A DNA stretch of 64,000 bases from an uncultured Planctomycetales bacterium (GTDB taxonomy: Bacteria; Planctomycetota; Planctomycetia; Isosphaerales; Isosphaeraceae): the NCBI GenBank assembly GCA_903926465.1, contig CAIYJE010000067.1, positions 62,001 to 126,000 of the forward strand, given 5' to 3'. Shown here piece by piece: positions 35,900 through 45,146 of this stretch. The notes under the pieces were generated by a model. The model was not told where the DNA came from. It ran no database searches and worked only from the letters and a program-made list of their open reading frames with translations. Made by a program: the position numbers and the translations under genes. Each line of letters opens with the position of its first letter. Position 1 is the stretch's first letter.

Positions 35900-36185
35900 T
35901 CGGGAAAGGATCCCACCACAGACTCCCGCCCTGTACGGGCGGTTCATCAGTCTCCCGAGACGCCCTTACATGGCTACAGTATATTGGGCTGGGCTTTAGA
36001 ATCGGGCTTTCAGCCCGAAAAACCAGATGGGTGCCGCGGCGCTTATTTGGCTGAATGGTTGCGAAATGTATTTGAGTGGTGAAGGTCCGTTGCCTGACCG
36101 GCCTGTGAGCTGGGTTGTCGTGGCCAGTTTCTGCAGGTTTCACGCCGAAATAGAGTGGTTCAAAAGCGTTTGAGTCGGGTTCGGG

Positions 36186-38663
36186 TTAGCCGGCAGCTTG
36201 TTCTTCCCTGGCTCGGCTCAGGGCTTTCTTCCAGGTTTCCAGGTCTTGAAGTAACTGCGCCTTGACCGGTTTTGGAAGTTTCTTGTCAACGTGCGGCGTG
36301 ATGCCGTCTAGTTCCAGGGCGCGCTCGCCAGCGGCCAGGGCGGCTAGCCACTGGCCTTGGGCCGCAAGATCGCGGGCACGCTCGGCATGTAAAGTGGCAC
36401 TGGTTGGGTTCGCCTGACAGGCCTTCTCAATCGCATCGACGCGATCTTTCAACATCCGCTGGCGTTCAACCTCAGGCCAGGTGGGGATAGCCAGCAGCTC
36501 GTCGGCAAGTCGAACACGAGTGATGTGAGCCTGCTGATTATTTGGATCACGTGGGGGCGTAGTGGCCTGTTTGAGCTGAGAGTCGAGCCGGTGCCAGATC
36601 AGGTCGCTGGTGTCGGTCACTGCGCCTCGGGCTCGCCAGCCTTCCAGGTCAAGCTGAGCCCAGAGCAACCACGGCAACCGTGAGGCCGGGTCAATCTGGG
36701 TAGCCGCACGATACCGATCGGCGGCCGCCTGGTAGTTGGGCTGGGCCTTTTCAAAGGCGCGACGGGCCCGCTCGACTGCGGGCACTGAGTTTGGAATCTC
36801 GTTGAGCGTCTGCTGGTACGCGCGACGCGCCCGTGCAGTGGCAATGCTCGCTTCGGCGATTCGATTTTGTGCCTGGAAATACGGAAGCATTGTGCCGGCG
36901 AACACTCCTGCCAGAACCGCCCAAGCCGCTCCCATGGCAAAAGCAGGTCCCCAGCCGTCCCATTGCCGGACCACGCCACAGCCTCGATCGGTGCACAAAT
37001 TCAAGGTGAGCGCCAGTCCGACCCAAAGCATCAACGCGGTGGGGGCAAATGTAAGCCCGCCAGCCGCCAGCAAGTTGATCAGAATTCCCACAAATCCGGC
37101 CGCCAACCCAGCCCGCAACAGATTGGGAGCAGATGCCACCTTGCCGAACGTCAGAGCGCCCACCGCTCCGCCCAGAAGCAGAATTCCCCAGCGCATCCAG
37201 TCTCCCTCAAACGGATTGAGCGAGCCCGAAAACGGACTCAGGTCGGGGCGGATCAGCATCGCCAGCACCCAGCCCCCAAGCCCGCCACAAAGCACCAGCC
37301 AGCGAGCTGGAGCGACAGGCGGATCTGACTCGGAGGTTTCATCCGAAGGCTGAGAGGCACACCCGAACAGGTCTCGCAGGCCCAAGCCAATGGCCGTTAC
37401 CAGCACCACCAAAGCCAGCAGCCCGGCCGTTGCCCAAACTTCCAGAAACAGGTTATGGGGATCGCGAATCCCCTCACTCGCTTCGGGCAACTTGTAACGC
37501 AGGTAAGGGCCGGCGAAGTTGCCAAGCCCTACGCCCCACCACCCAGCCAGGTCAACCCACCACCAGGCTGACTCTGCCTGGAGCATTCTGAGTGTGGCGA
37601 TCCAGTACTCACTACGGAATTTGAGTGATTTGCCTGCCCCTGTCAGGACCCAGCGATCAAGCTGCCGGGTGGCAAGCCCCACAATGATCAGGCCGCCAAC
37701 CAGGGCAAGGAAGCCCATTCCCAACCCGGCCCACGCCTTGCGTGGGATACGAGGACCCAAGCTGAATCCCAGCAGAATCAGCCCCGCAAGGAACCCGATA
37801 TAGCCGCTTCGGCTTTTTGTGAGCAGGAAACAGGCGAGCAGCAATGCCAGCGCAATCACGAGCAGAGCGGATGCGCTCCACCTGCGTTGCGTGCTACCGC
37901 CTGCGCGGAACTGGCCAACCAATGCAGACACCGCGAGCAGCGTGGGAATGATCAGATAACCGGCCAGTGTGTTTGTGAGGGCAAATGTGGCGGTTGGCTC
38001 TCTGGAGCCAAGCAGTCGGTCTTCAAACTGCCTGCGAGAGGCGGGATCGTCTCCCACGCCGGCCATCTGGAGTGCGGCCGCAGGATTCTTGCGGTACTCA
38101 CGAACCAGTTCGGGCCGAAGCACGGTCGTTTGGTACAGCCCGAATAGGGATAGGGCGGTGGCGGTAGAAACCAGTAACGTGGCCAGGGCCGCTTGTTCAC
38201 TGGCGGTGCGTGTGAGCCAGCGAACCAGGAGGTAGGCAAGCCCGACGGCGATGAGCTGCCAGGCAATGTTGATGGCAATCCGTCGGTCGGCGGCATGACT
38301 GGCGCTGGCGGCCAGCAAGATGAAGAAGCCGGCCACGGCGGCATCGGTCCAGCCCAGCCGAAAGGTCCAACGACGCCCGAGCAGCGTTGAAAACACGGCC
38401 AGCGCACCGGCCAGGAGCATCAGGATGACAAACCCCATGCCCAGCCCGCTGGTGGTTTCGTCATCAACCTCACCCGGCCAGCACGCGCGGGCGACAATGA
38501 GTGCCGAGGTCAGTGCAAGTGCGGACTTGCGTAACCCTTCAGCCCAGCCCTCAGCATGAAAACCTCTGGAGGATTCATCTGGGCGGTCAGGCCGAGGTTG
38601 CTCGGTGGTCGGTCGTGTGCTCGGGAGAGGTGTCGACGTTTTTTTCGGGGGGCGCCGGGGCAT
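36186..38663 (-). CDS. O-antigen ligase-like polytopic membrane protein
   Basis: 825 residues from ATG 38663; this start overlaps the 3' end of the upstream gene by 77 bp. The N-terminus is Pro/Arg-rich, then more than ten hydrophobic helices. A central part carries the ligase/polymerase-type segments (KSRSGYIGFLAGLILLGFSLG; DPHNLFLEVWATAGLLAL, the Wzy/WaaL DPHN-H motif). The C-terminal ~230 residues are soluble with TPR-like repeats (YQAAADRYRAATQIDPASRL). This fits an O-antigen ligase/Wzy-type protein with a TPR tail, acting at the inner membrane on polysaccharide. It is likely co-transcribed with the WecA-like gene. Confidence 0.85.
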   Translation of the reverse strand: MPRRPPKKTSTPLPSTRPTTEQPRPDRPDESSRGFHAEGWAEGLRKSALALTSALIVARACWPGEVDDETTSGLGMGFVILMLLAGALAVFSTLLGRRWTFRLGWTDAAVAGFFILLAASASHAADRRIAINIAWQLIAVGLAYLLVRWLTRTASEQAALATLLVSTATALSLFGLYQTTVLRPELVREYRKNPAAALQMAGVGDDPASRRQFEDRLLGSREPTATFALTNTLAGYLIIPTLLAVSALVGQFRAGGSTQRRWSASALLVIALALLLACFLLTKSRSGYIGFLAGLILLGFSLGPRIPRKAWAGLGMGFLALVGGLIIVGLATRQLDRWVLTGAGKSLKFRSEYWIATLRMLQAESAWWWVDLAGWWGVGLGNFAGPYLRYKLPEASEGIRDPHNLFLEVWATAGLLALVVLVTAIGLGLRDLFGCASQPSDETSESDPPVAPARWLVLCGGLGGWVLAMLIRPDLSPFSGSLNPFEGDWMRWGILLLGGAVGALTFGKVASAPNLLRAGLAAGFVGILINLLAAGGLTFAPTALMLWVGLALTLNLCTDRGCGVVRQWDGWGPAFAMGAAWAVLAGVFAGTMLPYFQAQNRIAEASIATARARRAYQQTLNEIPNSVPAVERARRAFEKAQPNYQAAADRYRAATQIDPASRLPWLLWAQLDLEGWRARGAVTDTSDLIWHRLDSQLKQATTPPRDPNNQQAHITRVRLADELLAIPTWPEVERQRMLKDRVDAIEKACQANPTSATLHAERARDLAAQGQWLAALAAGERALELDGITPHVDKKLPKPVKAQLLQDLETWKKALSRAREEQAAG

Positions 38664-39753
38664 GGCGTCTCTCGCTTCGATTGGAGTGGGCTTCCAGGAC
38701 CGCCACAATGCCCAGCACGCAGGTGGTCTGAGCAAGAATGACAATGGCTTCCATCGGTTGCCGCACTCGGTGTAAGAGCAGTGCGCCCAGGCCGGCGGCC
38801 AGGGTGATAAGGTCGATAGTGAGTACGGCCATCGGCGATGTGAGTCCACGATCCACAAGGCGATGGGAAAGGTGGCAGCGGTCCGGCTGGAATGGGCTCC
38901 GGCCCTCGCGAATACGAATCATCACCACGGAGAATGTGTCGTAAAGCGGGACGGCCATCACCAGTAACGGGGCCAGAACCGCAATGGGCGAAAACCCTTC
39001 ACGGGTGAAGGTTCCTTCCACCGTGAGCGTGCCCAGCATGAATCCCAGGAAATTACTGCCGGCATCCCCCATGAATAAACGGGCGGGCGGGCGGTTGAAG
39101 ACCAGGAACCCAAGCAGCGACCCTGCCAGCACTAGCAGCACGGCCGGGACGAAGAGAGATCCCACGGCAACTTGTGCTCCGGCAAAGAGCAGGGCCGCAA
39201 TCAGTCCCACGCTGGCCGCCAGGCCGTCCATGTTATCCAGGAAGTTGAAAGAGTTGGTCAGGCCCACGATCCAGAAGATCGTGACCAATGCACCCACCCA
39301 ACGATTGGCCTGGAAAAACGTGACTTGTTCGCCGTTCAGAACAAACCAGGCCGCGAGTCCAAACTGAACCAGCAGGCGGATTTTCCAGCCGAGTGCAAAT
39401 CGGTCATCCAGCAACCCCATTAGCATGATCAGGGTTGAGAGGCCAATCAGCAGAATCAATCGGCCAGACCGGAGCCAAGCTCCGCCGATATAGGGCACCA
39501 GATTTTCAGGCAGTGCGGATCGACCCAGCCAAGCCGCAGCGCCAACCGTGCAGAGCACCAGCACAACGGTCAGCCAGATTCCAACTCCGCCGCCGAGCGG
39601 GGTGGGTGCCTTGTGCGCTTTACGGCCGCCAGGCTTATCGACCAGCCCCAGTCGGGGTGCGACCCTGCGAACGATCGAGCAAAGCAGAGTGCTAAGCAAG
39701 AACGAGAACGTGATTAGAGCGAAAGCGATCAGGCCAAGGTTCCCCACACGCAC
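38587..39753 (-). CDS. WecA/MraY-like undecaprenyl-phosphate sugar-1-phosphate transferase
   Basis: 388 residues from GTG 39753 with GGAAGG close upstream. Polytopic. Family motifs: PGGRKAHKAPTPLGGGVGIW, the metal-binding GLLDDRFALGWKIR, NSFNFLDNMDGLAASVG, RLFMGDAGSNFLGFMLG and DRCHLSHRLVDRG. It transfers a sugar-1-phosphate from a UDP-sugar to undecaprenyl-phosphate and starts the synthesis of a cell-envelope polysaccharide. It sits 13 bp after a small membrane protein gene and 77 bp overlaps the ligase-like gene. Confidence 0.93.
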   Translation of the reverse strand: MRVGNLGLIAFALITFSFLLSTLLCSIVRRVAPRLGLVDKPGGRKAHKAPTPLGGGVGIWLTVVLVLCTVGAAAWLGRSALPENLVPYIGGAWLRSGRLILLIGLSTLIMLMGLLDDRFALGWKIRLLVQFGLAAWFVLNGEQVTFFQANRWVGALVTIFWIVGLTNSFNFLDNMDGLAASVGLIAALLFAGAQVAVGSLFVPAVLLVLAGSLLGFLVFNRPPARLFMGDAGSNFLGFMLGTLTVEGTFTREGFSPIAVLAPLLVMAVPLYDTFSVVMIRIREGRSPFQPDRCHLSHRLVDRGLTSPMAVLTIDLITLAAGLGALLLHRVRQPMEAIVILAQTTCVLGIVAVLEAHSNRSERRHAPAPPEKNVDTSPEHTTDHRATSA

Positions 39754-39766
39754 GATCCTTCCAGGA

Positions 39767-40057
39767 TCAGGAGTTCGGTGGATCAGAGCGATGGGAGCGT
39801 GGGCTGACCAGTCGGTTCAGGTCGTCACGACGCACAAAGGCCAAACCCATGCACATGAGGAACAGGGTCAGGACCAGGCTCACGATAGCGAAGAAGACGA
39901 CCCATTCAGAGAACTGGTCGGGTGGCCACACCGGGGATTCGCCGCCCCGAATGGCCAGGTAGATGACAATCGGGCCACCGAATGTAGCAAGCGTCATCAG
40001 GCCGAACAGGAGCCAGGGCCAGCGAGGCGGTCGATTTTCAAGGTACGCTCGGTCCAT
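39767..40057 (-). CDS. Small membrane protein of the polysaccharide unit
   Basis: 96 residues. Two transmembrane helices (about 14-36, WLLFGLMTLATFGGPIVIYL; about 50-75, WVVFFAIVSLVLTLFLMCMG). The N-terminus is Arg/Pro-rich and the C-terminus hydrophilic. No family is recognised. Its stop lies 13 bp before the WecA-like start, so it is probably in the same transcript. Confidence 0.7.
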   Translation of the reverse strand: MDRAYLENRPPRWPWLLFGLMTLATFGGPIVIYLAIRGGESPVWPPDQFSEWVVFFAIVSLVLTLFLMCMGLAFVRRDDLNRLVSPRSHRSDPPNS

Positions 40058-40182
40058 GTTCCACTCTGCGTTTGGCTCGAAATGGGAATGGCCAGTTGGG
40101 CTGGGAATCAGGTGACGCAGGCCGAGTCGTTATAGCAACGCGCTGGGCTCGGCCTGCAAGAACCTTGTTTCTTGAGAGGCAA

Positions 40183-40237
40183 TTTCAAAACCTGGGACAG
40201 ACACCTCGCGGACTTGGAGCCAGTTCCGGATTTGAAG
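40183..40237. repeat. 55-bp palindromic repeat, copy D
   Basis: Same orientation as copy B. TTTCAAAACC...GGATTTGAAG, then flank CGGCTTCTTA, which contains the proS stop (TAA on the minus strand, 40245-40247). It separates proS from the downstream polysaccharide unit. Confidence 0.85.
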
Positions 40238-40244
40238 CGGCTTC

Positions 40245-42023
40245 TTAGTTCGTAGAGGAGTGCCCGGACTTACGGATGACCTGGCGAGTTTCGCACTTGG
40301 CCGCGTGAGCGGCGCGAGCTTCACGCATCATGCCGGCGATGGCATCGGCCCCACCCTGCAAGGGTACGGTCTTGGCTTCCTTCTCGTGACGCCATTTGAC
40401 TTCCAGGGTACCTTCTTTCAGGCCCCGTTCGCTGATCACGACCCGGAGTGGTACCCCGATCAGGTCTGCGTCTTTGAACTTCACGCCAGGCCTGAGGTCA
40501 CGATCGTCGAGCAGGACGTCGAAACCGGCGTCAGTGAGCCGTTCTTCCAGCAGAGCCGCGTCGGCCATGACCAGGGCGTTTGTCACCTGCAACGGCACCA
40601 CCAGCACATCGTAAGGGGCAATAGCCAGCGGCCAGATGATTCCGTTGTCGTCGTGTCCGGTTTCAACGGCGGCCGCCAGGATCCGGTTCACGCCAATCCC
40701 GTAACAACCCATGATGGAATTGTGAGACTGGCCCTGATCGTCCAGGAAGTTGGCGCCCATCGCCTTGGAGTACTTGGTTCCGAGTTTGAACACGTGTCCA
40801 ATCTCGATCCCTTGCGCCACGCTCAGGGTGCCTGCGCAACGAGGGCAGGGGTCGCCCTGTTCCGCGTTGCGAAGGTCGAGCACTCGGTCGAGAGCGAAGT
40901 CACGACCAGGGATCACGCCGGTGAAGTGAACATCTTCTTCATTGCCACCGACAACCACGGTGGCCATGGCGGCAACCGAGTGATCAACGGCGAATGGAAT
41001 CTTGATGGCGATTGGCCCAAGGAACCCGATTGGGGCACCGGTTGCCTTGATAATCTGCTGGGCATCGGCTGGTTCCAGCGTCGATGCGCCGAACGCGCGA
41101 CGAACCTTGGCCTCGTTGGCTTCATGGTCGCCCCGGATCAGAACGGCCACGGCCTTATCGTCGGCCATGAAGACGAGCAGTTTGGCGGTCGCGGAGGTTT
41201 TGACCTTGAGGAACTTTGAGAGTTCTTCAATGGTGCGCACGCCCGGGGTATGAACTTTCTGGTGGGCCGGGGCCGAGTGATCTTGGGGAACGGCCTGGCC
41301 AGGCTTGCCAATCTCGGCTCGCTCTCGGTTGGCTGCGTATCCGCAGGCACCGCACTGGATCAGCGAGTCTTCACCAACGGAGCAGGGGACCATGAATTCG
41401 TGAGAGCTGTCGCCGCCAATCGGGCCGCTTTCCGCTTCAACGGCTGCGTATGGCAGGCCACAGCGGTCAAAAATTCGGCAATAGGCCTCGTACATGGCGT
41501 CATAGGCGGTGTTGAGCTGGGCGAGATCGCTTCCGAAGCTGTAGGCGTCTTTCATCAAGAATTCGCGGGTGCGAAGGATGCCGAAGCGGGGGCGTGGCTC
41601 ATCGCGGAACTTCGTCTGAATCTGGTAGAGCGTGATCGGCATCTGCTTGTAAGAGTTGATCAGATCGCGGGCGATATCGGTCACAACCTCTTCATGGGTT
41701 GGGCCCAGCACATAATGGCGATCTCCCGAGAGCTTCAGCTCCATCAGGATGCCGCCCATGTTGGCATGGCGGCCAGACTCTTTCCACAGTTCCACGGGGC
41801 TCAGCGCCGGCATGAGCAGTTCTTGCGCACCGGCTCGGTCCATCTCTTCTCGGATAATCTGCGAGGCTTTTCTCAGCACACGCAGACCGAGTGGCAGATA
41901 GGTGTAGGCCCCGGCCCCGAGCTGGCGAATAAGCCCGGCTCTGGTCAGCAGGATATGGCTGGCGGCAACGGCATCGGCCGGGGTTTCTTTCAACGTCGGG
42001 ATCAGTGCTTGTGACCAGCGCAC
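40245..42023 (-). CDS. proS: Prolyl-tRNA synthetase, bacterial type with editing insertion
   Basis: 592 residues from GTG 42023, preceded by GAGGAG at 6 bases; the frame continues to 42092 but lacks a ribosome site. It starts MRWSQALIPTLKETPADAVA, with class II motifs 2 and 3 (KFRDEPRPRFGILRTREFLMKDAYSF split across the region; MGCYGIGVNRIL) and the bacterial INS editing domain between them. It charges tRNA-Pro in the cytoplasm. Full length. Its TAA stop is part of a palindromic repeat flank. Confidence 0.96.
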   Translation of the reverse strand: MRWSQALIPTLKETPADAVAASHILLTRAGLIRQLGAGAYTYLPLGLRVLRKASQIIREEMDRAGAQELLMPALSPVELWKESGRHANMGGILMELKLSGDRHYVLGPTHEEVVTDIARDLINSYKQMPITLYQIQTKFRDEPRPRFGILRTREFLMKDAYSFGSDLAQLNTAYDAMYEAYCRIFDRCGLPYAAVEAESGPIGGDSSHEFMVPCSVGEDSLIQCGACGYAANRERAEIGKPGQAVPQDHSAPAHQKVHTPGVRTIEELSKFLKVKTSATAKLLVFMADDKAVAVLIRGDHEANEAKVRRAFGASTLEPADAQQIIKATGAPIGFLGPIAIKIPFAVDHSVAAMATVVVGGNEEDVHFTGVIPGRDFALDRVLDLRNAEQGDPCPRCAGTLSVAQGIEIGHVFKLGTKYSKAMGANFLDDQGQSHNSIMGCYGIGVNRILAAAVETGHDDNGIIWPLAIAPYDVLVVPLQVTNALVMADAALLEERLTDAGFDVLLDDRDLRPGVKFKDADLIGVPLRVVISERGLKEGTLEVKWRHEKEAKTVPLQGGADAIAGMMREARAAHAAKCETRQVIRKSGHSSTN

Positions 42024-42609
42024 GGGAAACTCCTCAGAGGGCTTCGGGCCACGTCCGTCGGTTACCGACCAGACACACCCGGCCTGATTCACAGGGAGAG
42101 TTCACACACCGGTCTGCTGCCGGCTTTCCATGAACATCCCCTCTCCCTGCCTAACTTGCCCCGAGTGTAGCAAACTTTCAACGAAAGGGTGGAGTAGGGC
42201 GATCTTCTTGATCTCAGCGCTCTACTGACGGAGCTGGATTCTTGGTCCCGTCGCTGTCCCAAGGCCTCGGGATTGTGCTTAAAATTTCAAAATGTGGGAG
42301 CGGGCTCTCTTACGGTGATGAGCATCTGCCCAAAGGCGGCTGACGTGTCCGAGGTCGGTCTTGGAAACGCCCACCTTTTGCGTCAAACCGTCCCGATCGT
42401 TCCGATCCGGTTGACTGATCCGATCCGATTCCAGGAAATGTGCGTTATTCTGGGAATTGTTCACTTCAAACCGTGAAAAAAGGCCCGAATTTTGGTTCGA
42501 GGACTGACGATTTTTAGAAGCATAGGCTTCTGATTTCGTCGTCGCCCGCCCTTGAGCCATGATCCACACAGGCCCAATGGCGGTTTGCCCGGCCGCAGGG
42601 AGGTACCCC
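42024..42609. other. Divergent intergenic region between proS and the CARDB gene
   Basis: No gene supported; the frames in it show nothing. It must carry both promoters. The only clear signal is the GGGAGG ribosome site at 42598-42603 of the CARDB gene. Confidence 0.5.
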
Positions 42610-43995
42610 ATGTTGAAGTTCACAACGCAGCGAGTCACTCGATCTCAACGACACCAGGTTCGAGCCTTGGAGGCGCTTGAGGCTCGCGAGGTGCTTACCT
42701 ACACTGCGCTTGGGGCCGCGCTGCCAGACCTGGTGGTTACCGGCGGTGTGCCGTCTCTGGGAGCTTACGGCGGTTCGATCACGGTTGCGGCCGACGTTTC
42801 CAACCTTTCCCATAGCGCAGCCCTTGAACCCCTGGCCTTGGCCCCCGGATCGACCAGTTCCGCAGACGCCGGGCCATCCACCGTGGGGGTATACCTTTCG
42901 CCGGTGGCGCGTGGAAACTGGGCCAGAAGAAGCTACAAGCTGGGTGATATTCAGGTACCCACCGTTCTTCAGAATAGTACGCTGAACCTGTACCAGTCTT
43001 TTGACATGCCCTCGACGCGGCCTGCGGGTTTCCCCACGGAAGGTGGAAACCTTTATGTCTACTTCCGGGCGAATGACAGTGGGGCCGTGAAGGAAGTTGA
43101 TATCACGAACAATGTGAGCCGAGGCCCGCAGGCTGTTCAGGTGTTCGCGAACTTGCCCCAGCTTGCCCTGGTGACGGCCACCTATCCTCCTGGCTTGGCC
43201 CCAGGGGCGAGCCTGGTGCCCCAATTCCAGCTTGGTAATTATGGAACGGCACCTGCAAGTTCGGTTCAGGTCGAGCTGGTGGCCTCAAGCGACCGTTACT
43301 TCCACAAGAACACCAGCCAGGTTCTGGCGACATACACCTTCTCAACCGTGCCCGCACTTGCCACGGCTCCTTCGTTCGGGCAGACCGTGATCCAGGACGT
43401 GAATCTGGATCAACCCAGCAACGTGGTGAACTCTAAGAATGCGGCAATTTTTAACGCCACGAATGCCGTTTCCACCAGCCAGATCGTGACCTTGCCCAAG
43501 CTCGGTCGCACTTATTACGTGGGCTACGTTGTTGATCCCAACCACCAGGTCAAGCAGATCAGTGACCTCAGCGTTCCCCGAAGCAACCTCCTTCAGGCGG
43601 TTCGGGCCGTGAACTGGCCGATCCACGGGATGCCCGTTCAGAACCAGATCCTGAGTTCAACCCCGCTGGCCAGGACCTTCCCGCAGGCAGCCTTCGGCCC
43701 AATCACTTCTCCTTTCATTCCGACCGTGAGTTCAGACTGGCCCGCCACCTCGACTTCCACCGCGAGCTCGTCTGCCACTTCTGGCAATGCCTCGACCATG
43801 GATTCAACCTCAGCCGCATACGTGGCGCCCACCGGTGGCACTGGTGTGGGGTCTGGTTCCTCAGGAACGACGTCGCCCGGTTCAACCACCACCGGTTCTT
43901 CAAGTAACACCCAGACAACCGGCGAGACTCGTCCGTCCACGCCTGCCCGGTACGGGGTTCGGGTTCCAACCATGCCCCGAATCGGTCGCGGTTAA
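42610..43995 (+). CDS. Planctomycete surface protein with CARDB-like domains
   Basis: 461 residues from ATG 42610, with GGGAGG 6 bases upstream; an earlier ATG at 42559 is in frame. The N-terminus contains RSQRHQVRALEALEAREVLT, the LExLExR-type motif seen at the start of many planctomycete surface proteins. A CARDB-like region follows (DLVVTGGVPSLGAYGGSITV, VYLSP, DITNNVSRGPQAVQV), and a second copy near residues 190-300 (LVPQFQLGNYGTAPASSVQV). The last ~90 residues are Ser/Thr/Gly-rich and ending PTMPRIGRG. Probably exported and surface located; function unknown. Confidence 0.85.
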   Translation: MLKFTTQRVTRSQRHQVRALEALEAREVLTYTALGAALPDLVVTGGVPSLGAYGGSITVAADVSNLSHSAALEPLALAPGSTSSADAGPSTVGVYLSPVARGNWARRSYKLGDIQVPTVLQNSTLNLYQSFDMPSTRPAGFPTEGGNLYVYFRANDSGAVKEVDITNNVSRGPQAVQVFANLPQLALVTATYPPGLAPGASLVPQFQLGNYGTAPASSVQVELVASSDRYFHKNTSQVLATYTFSTVPALATAPSFGQTVIQDVNLDQPSNVVNSKNAAIFNATNAVSTSQIVTLPKLGRTYYVGYVVDPNHQVKQISDLSVPRSNLLQAVRAVNWPIHGMPVQNQILSSTPLARTFPQAAFGPITSPFIPTVSSDWPATSTSTASSSATSGNASTMDSTSAAYVAPTGGTGVGSGSSGTTSPGSTTTGSSSNTQTTGETRPSTPARYGVRVPTMPRIGRG

Positions 43996-44089
43996 GGAAA
44001 GGCAGGCATTGGTCTGTTTTTCCACCAACTGAATGCCCCGCCGTTGCCTGCATTGACCAGTGTCGGCCTAAGCCCCTAGAATTGGGGGC

Positions 44090-45079
44090 ATGGAAAGACA
44101 CTACGTTGATCAGTTAGCGGCGGGCGATTCTGTCGATTCGATTTTTCTCGTTGCCGAGAAACATGCTCGAGTGAATCGTCAGGGGGCACCTTTTTTAGTC
44201 CTGGCCCTCAGAGACCGTACCGGTACGGTGGAGGCCCGACTCTGGAACGTCTCCGAAGACCAGACTCGGGGCTATGAAGTTGGCCAGTACATTCACGCCC
44301 GTGGTAAGGTTCAGTTATTTCAGGGATCGCTCCAGGTGATCCTGTCCGGCATCGAAAAAGTCGATGGTTCGCGGCTCGACCCCAACGAATACCTGCCGCC
44401 CGCTGTTGCCGACGTTGACGGCCTCATGCGTACGGCCAGGGGCATTCTGATGGGGATGTCCAACCACTACCTTTGCGCACTCATCGAATGCTTCCTCATT
44501 GACGAAACCTTCGTCAGGAAGTTCACGTCGGCACCGGCCGGTGTTCGGAAGCATCACGCTTACCGAGGTGGGTTGCTGGAGCATGTCACCACCCTGCTGA
44601 CCGCAGCTCAGCGGATTTCAGATCTGTACCCCAAAGTCGATAAGGACTTACTGCTCACGGGTATCTTCCTGCACGACCTGGGCAAGATTGACGAACTGAG
44701 CTACGAGCACGTGTTCCAGTACACCGACTCGGGACAGCTTGTTGGCCACGTGGTGATGGGTGTCTGCCTGCTTCGCGAGAAGGTCAAGAAGGTGGTGGAA
44801 TTGCTTGATGAGCCATTCCCCGAAGAATTGAGAACCCGGCTCGAGCACATGATTGTGAGCCATCACGGCAGCTATGAGTACGGATCTCCCAAGTTGCCGA
44901 TGACCTTGGAAGCCGTGGTACTCCACTATCTGGATAGCCTGGATGCCAAGCTGGCTGAGTTCACCCGCGAACTGGAAGATGGCGCCAAAAATGGTGCCTG
45001 GACCGCGTACGACCCGTCCCTGAACCGGCGGCTGTTCCGTGGTACTCCCCCCACGGAGGCGGCAATTCTGGAAGGCTGA
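44090..45079 (+). CDS. YhaM-like 3'-5' exonuclease: OB fold + HD domain
   Basis: 329 residues. An N-terminal OB-fold (about 14-105; FLVLALRDRTGTVEARLWN, GKVQLFQGSLQVIL) is followed by an HD phosphohydrolase domain. The HD motif shows GGLLEHVTTLL, IFLHDLGKIDELS and IVSHHGSYEYG. This is the YhaM architecture, a 3'-5' exoribonuclease/exonuclease. It converges with the M48 gene of the Ubl unit and is not part of it. Confidence 0.9.
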   Translation: MERHYVDQLAAGDSVDSIFLVAEKHARVNRQGAPFLVLALRDRTGTVEARLWNVSEDQTRGYEVGQYIHARGKVQLFQGSLQVILSGIEKVDGSRLDPNEYLPPAVADVDGLMRTARGILMGMSNHYLCALIECFLIDETFVRKFTSAPAGVRKHHAYRGGLLEHVTTLLTAAQRISDLYPKVDKDLLLTGIFLHDLGKIDELSYEHVFQYTDSGQLVGHVVMGVCLLREKVKKVVELLDEPFPEELRTRLEHMIVSHHGSYEYGSPKLPMTLEAVVLHYLDSLDAKLAEFTRELEDGAKNGAWTAYDPSLNRRLFRGTPPTEAAILEG

Positions 45080-45100
45080 TCCATACCGGTACCCTGAAAC

Positions 45101-45145
45101 CGGCTTCCAGAAGTTTCTGCTTCAATCAGAACCGTCTGGAAGCCG
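45101..45145. terminator. Hairpin between convergent YhaM-like and M48 genes
   Basis: CGGCTTCCAGA (45101-45111) pairs perfectly with TCTGGAAGCCG (45135-45145), and TTCTG/CAGAA extends the stem inside. There is no T-run, so it may act as a bidirectional, non-canonical terminator or RNA-stabilising hairpin. Confidence 0.45.
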
Positions 45146-45146
45146 C

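Larger units (their letters stand above)
35439..36185. other. Repeat-filled intergenic gap
   Basis: No credible gene. From left to right it holds a palindromic repeat (35501-35575), then a mosaic element (about 35640-35915) with an inverted repeat pair and internal GTCCATCC/GGATGG-type units, then low-information sequence. Frames here give peptides such as VHPVHAVHSS or SILSIPSIRSIP, known spurious patterns. Confidence 0.65.

Noticed and set aside
40260-41219. A 319-residue plus-strand frame opposite proS
   Set aside because: Antisense shadow of proS, no family-like features.
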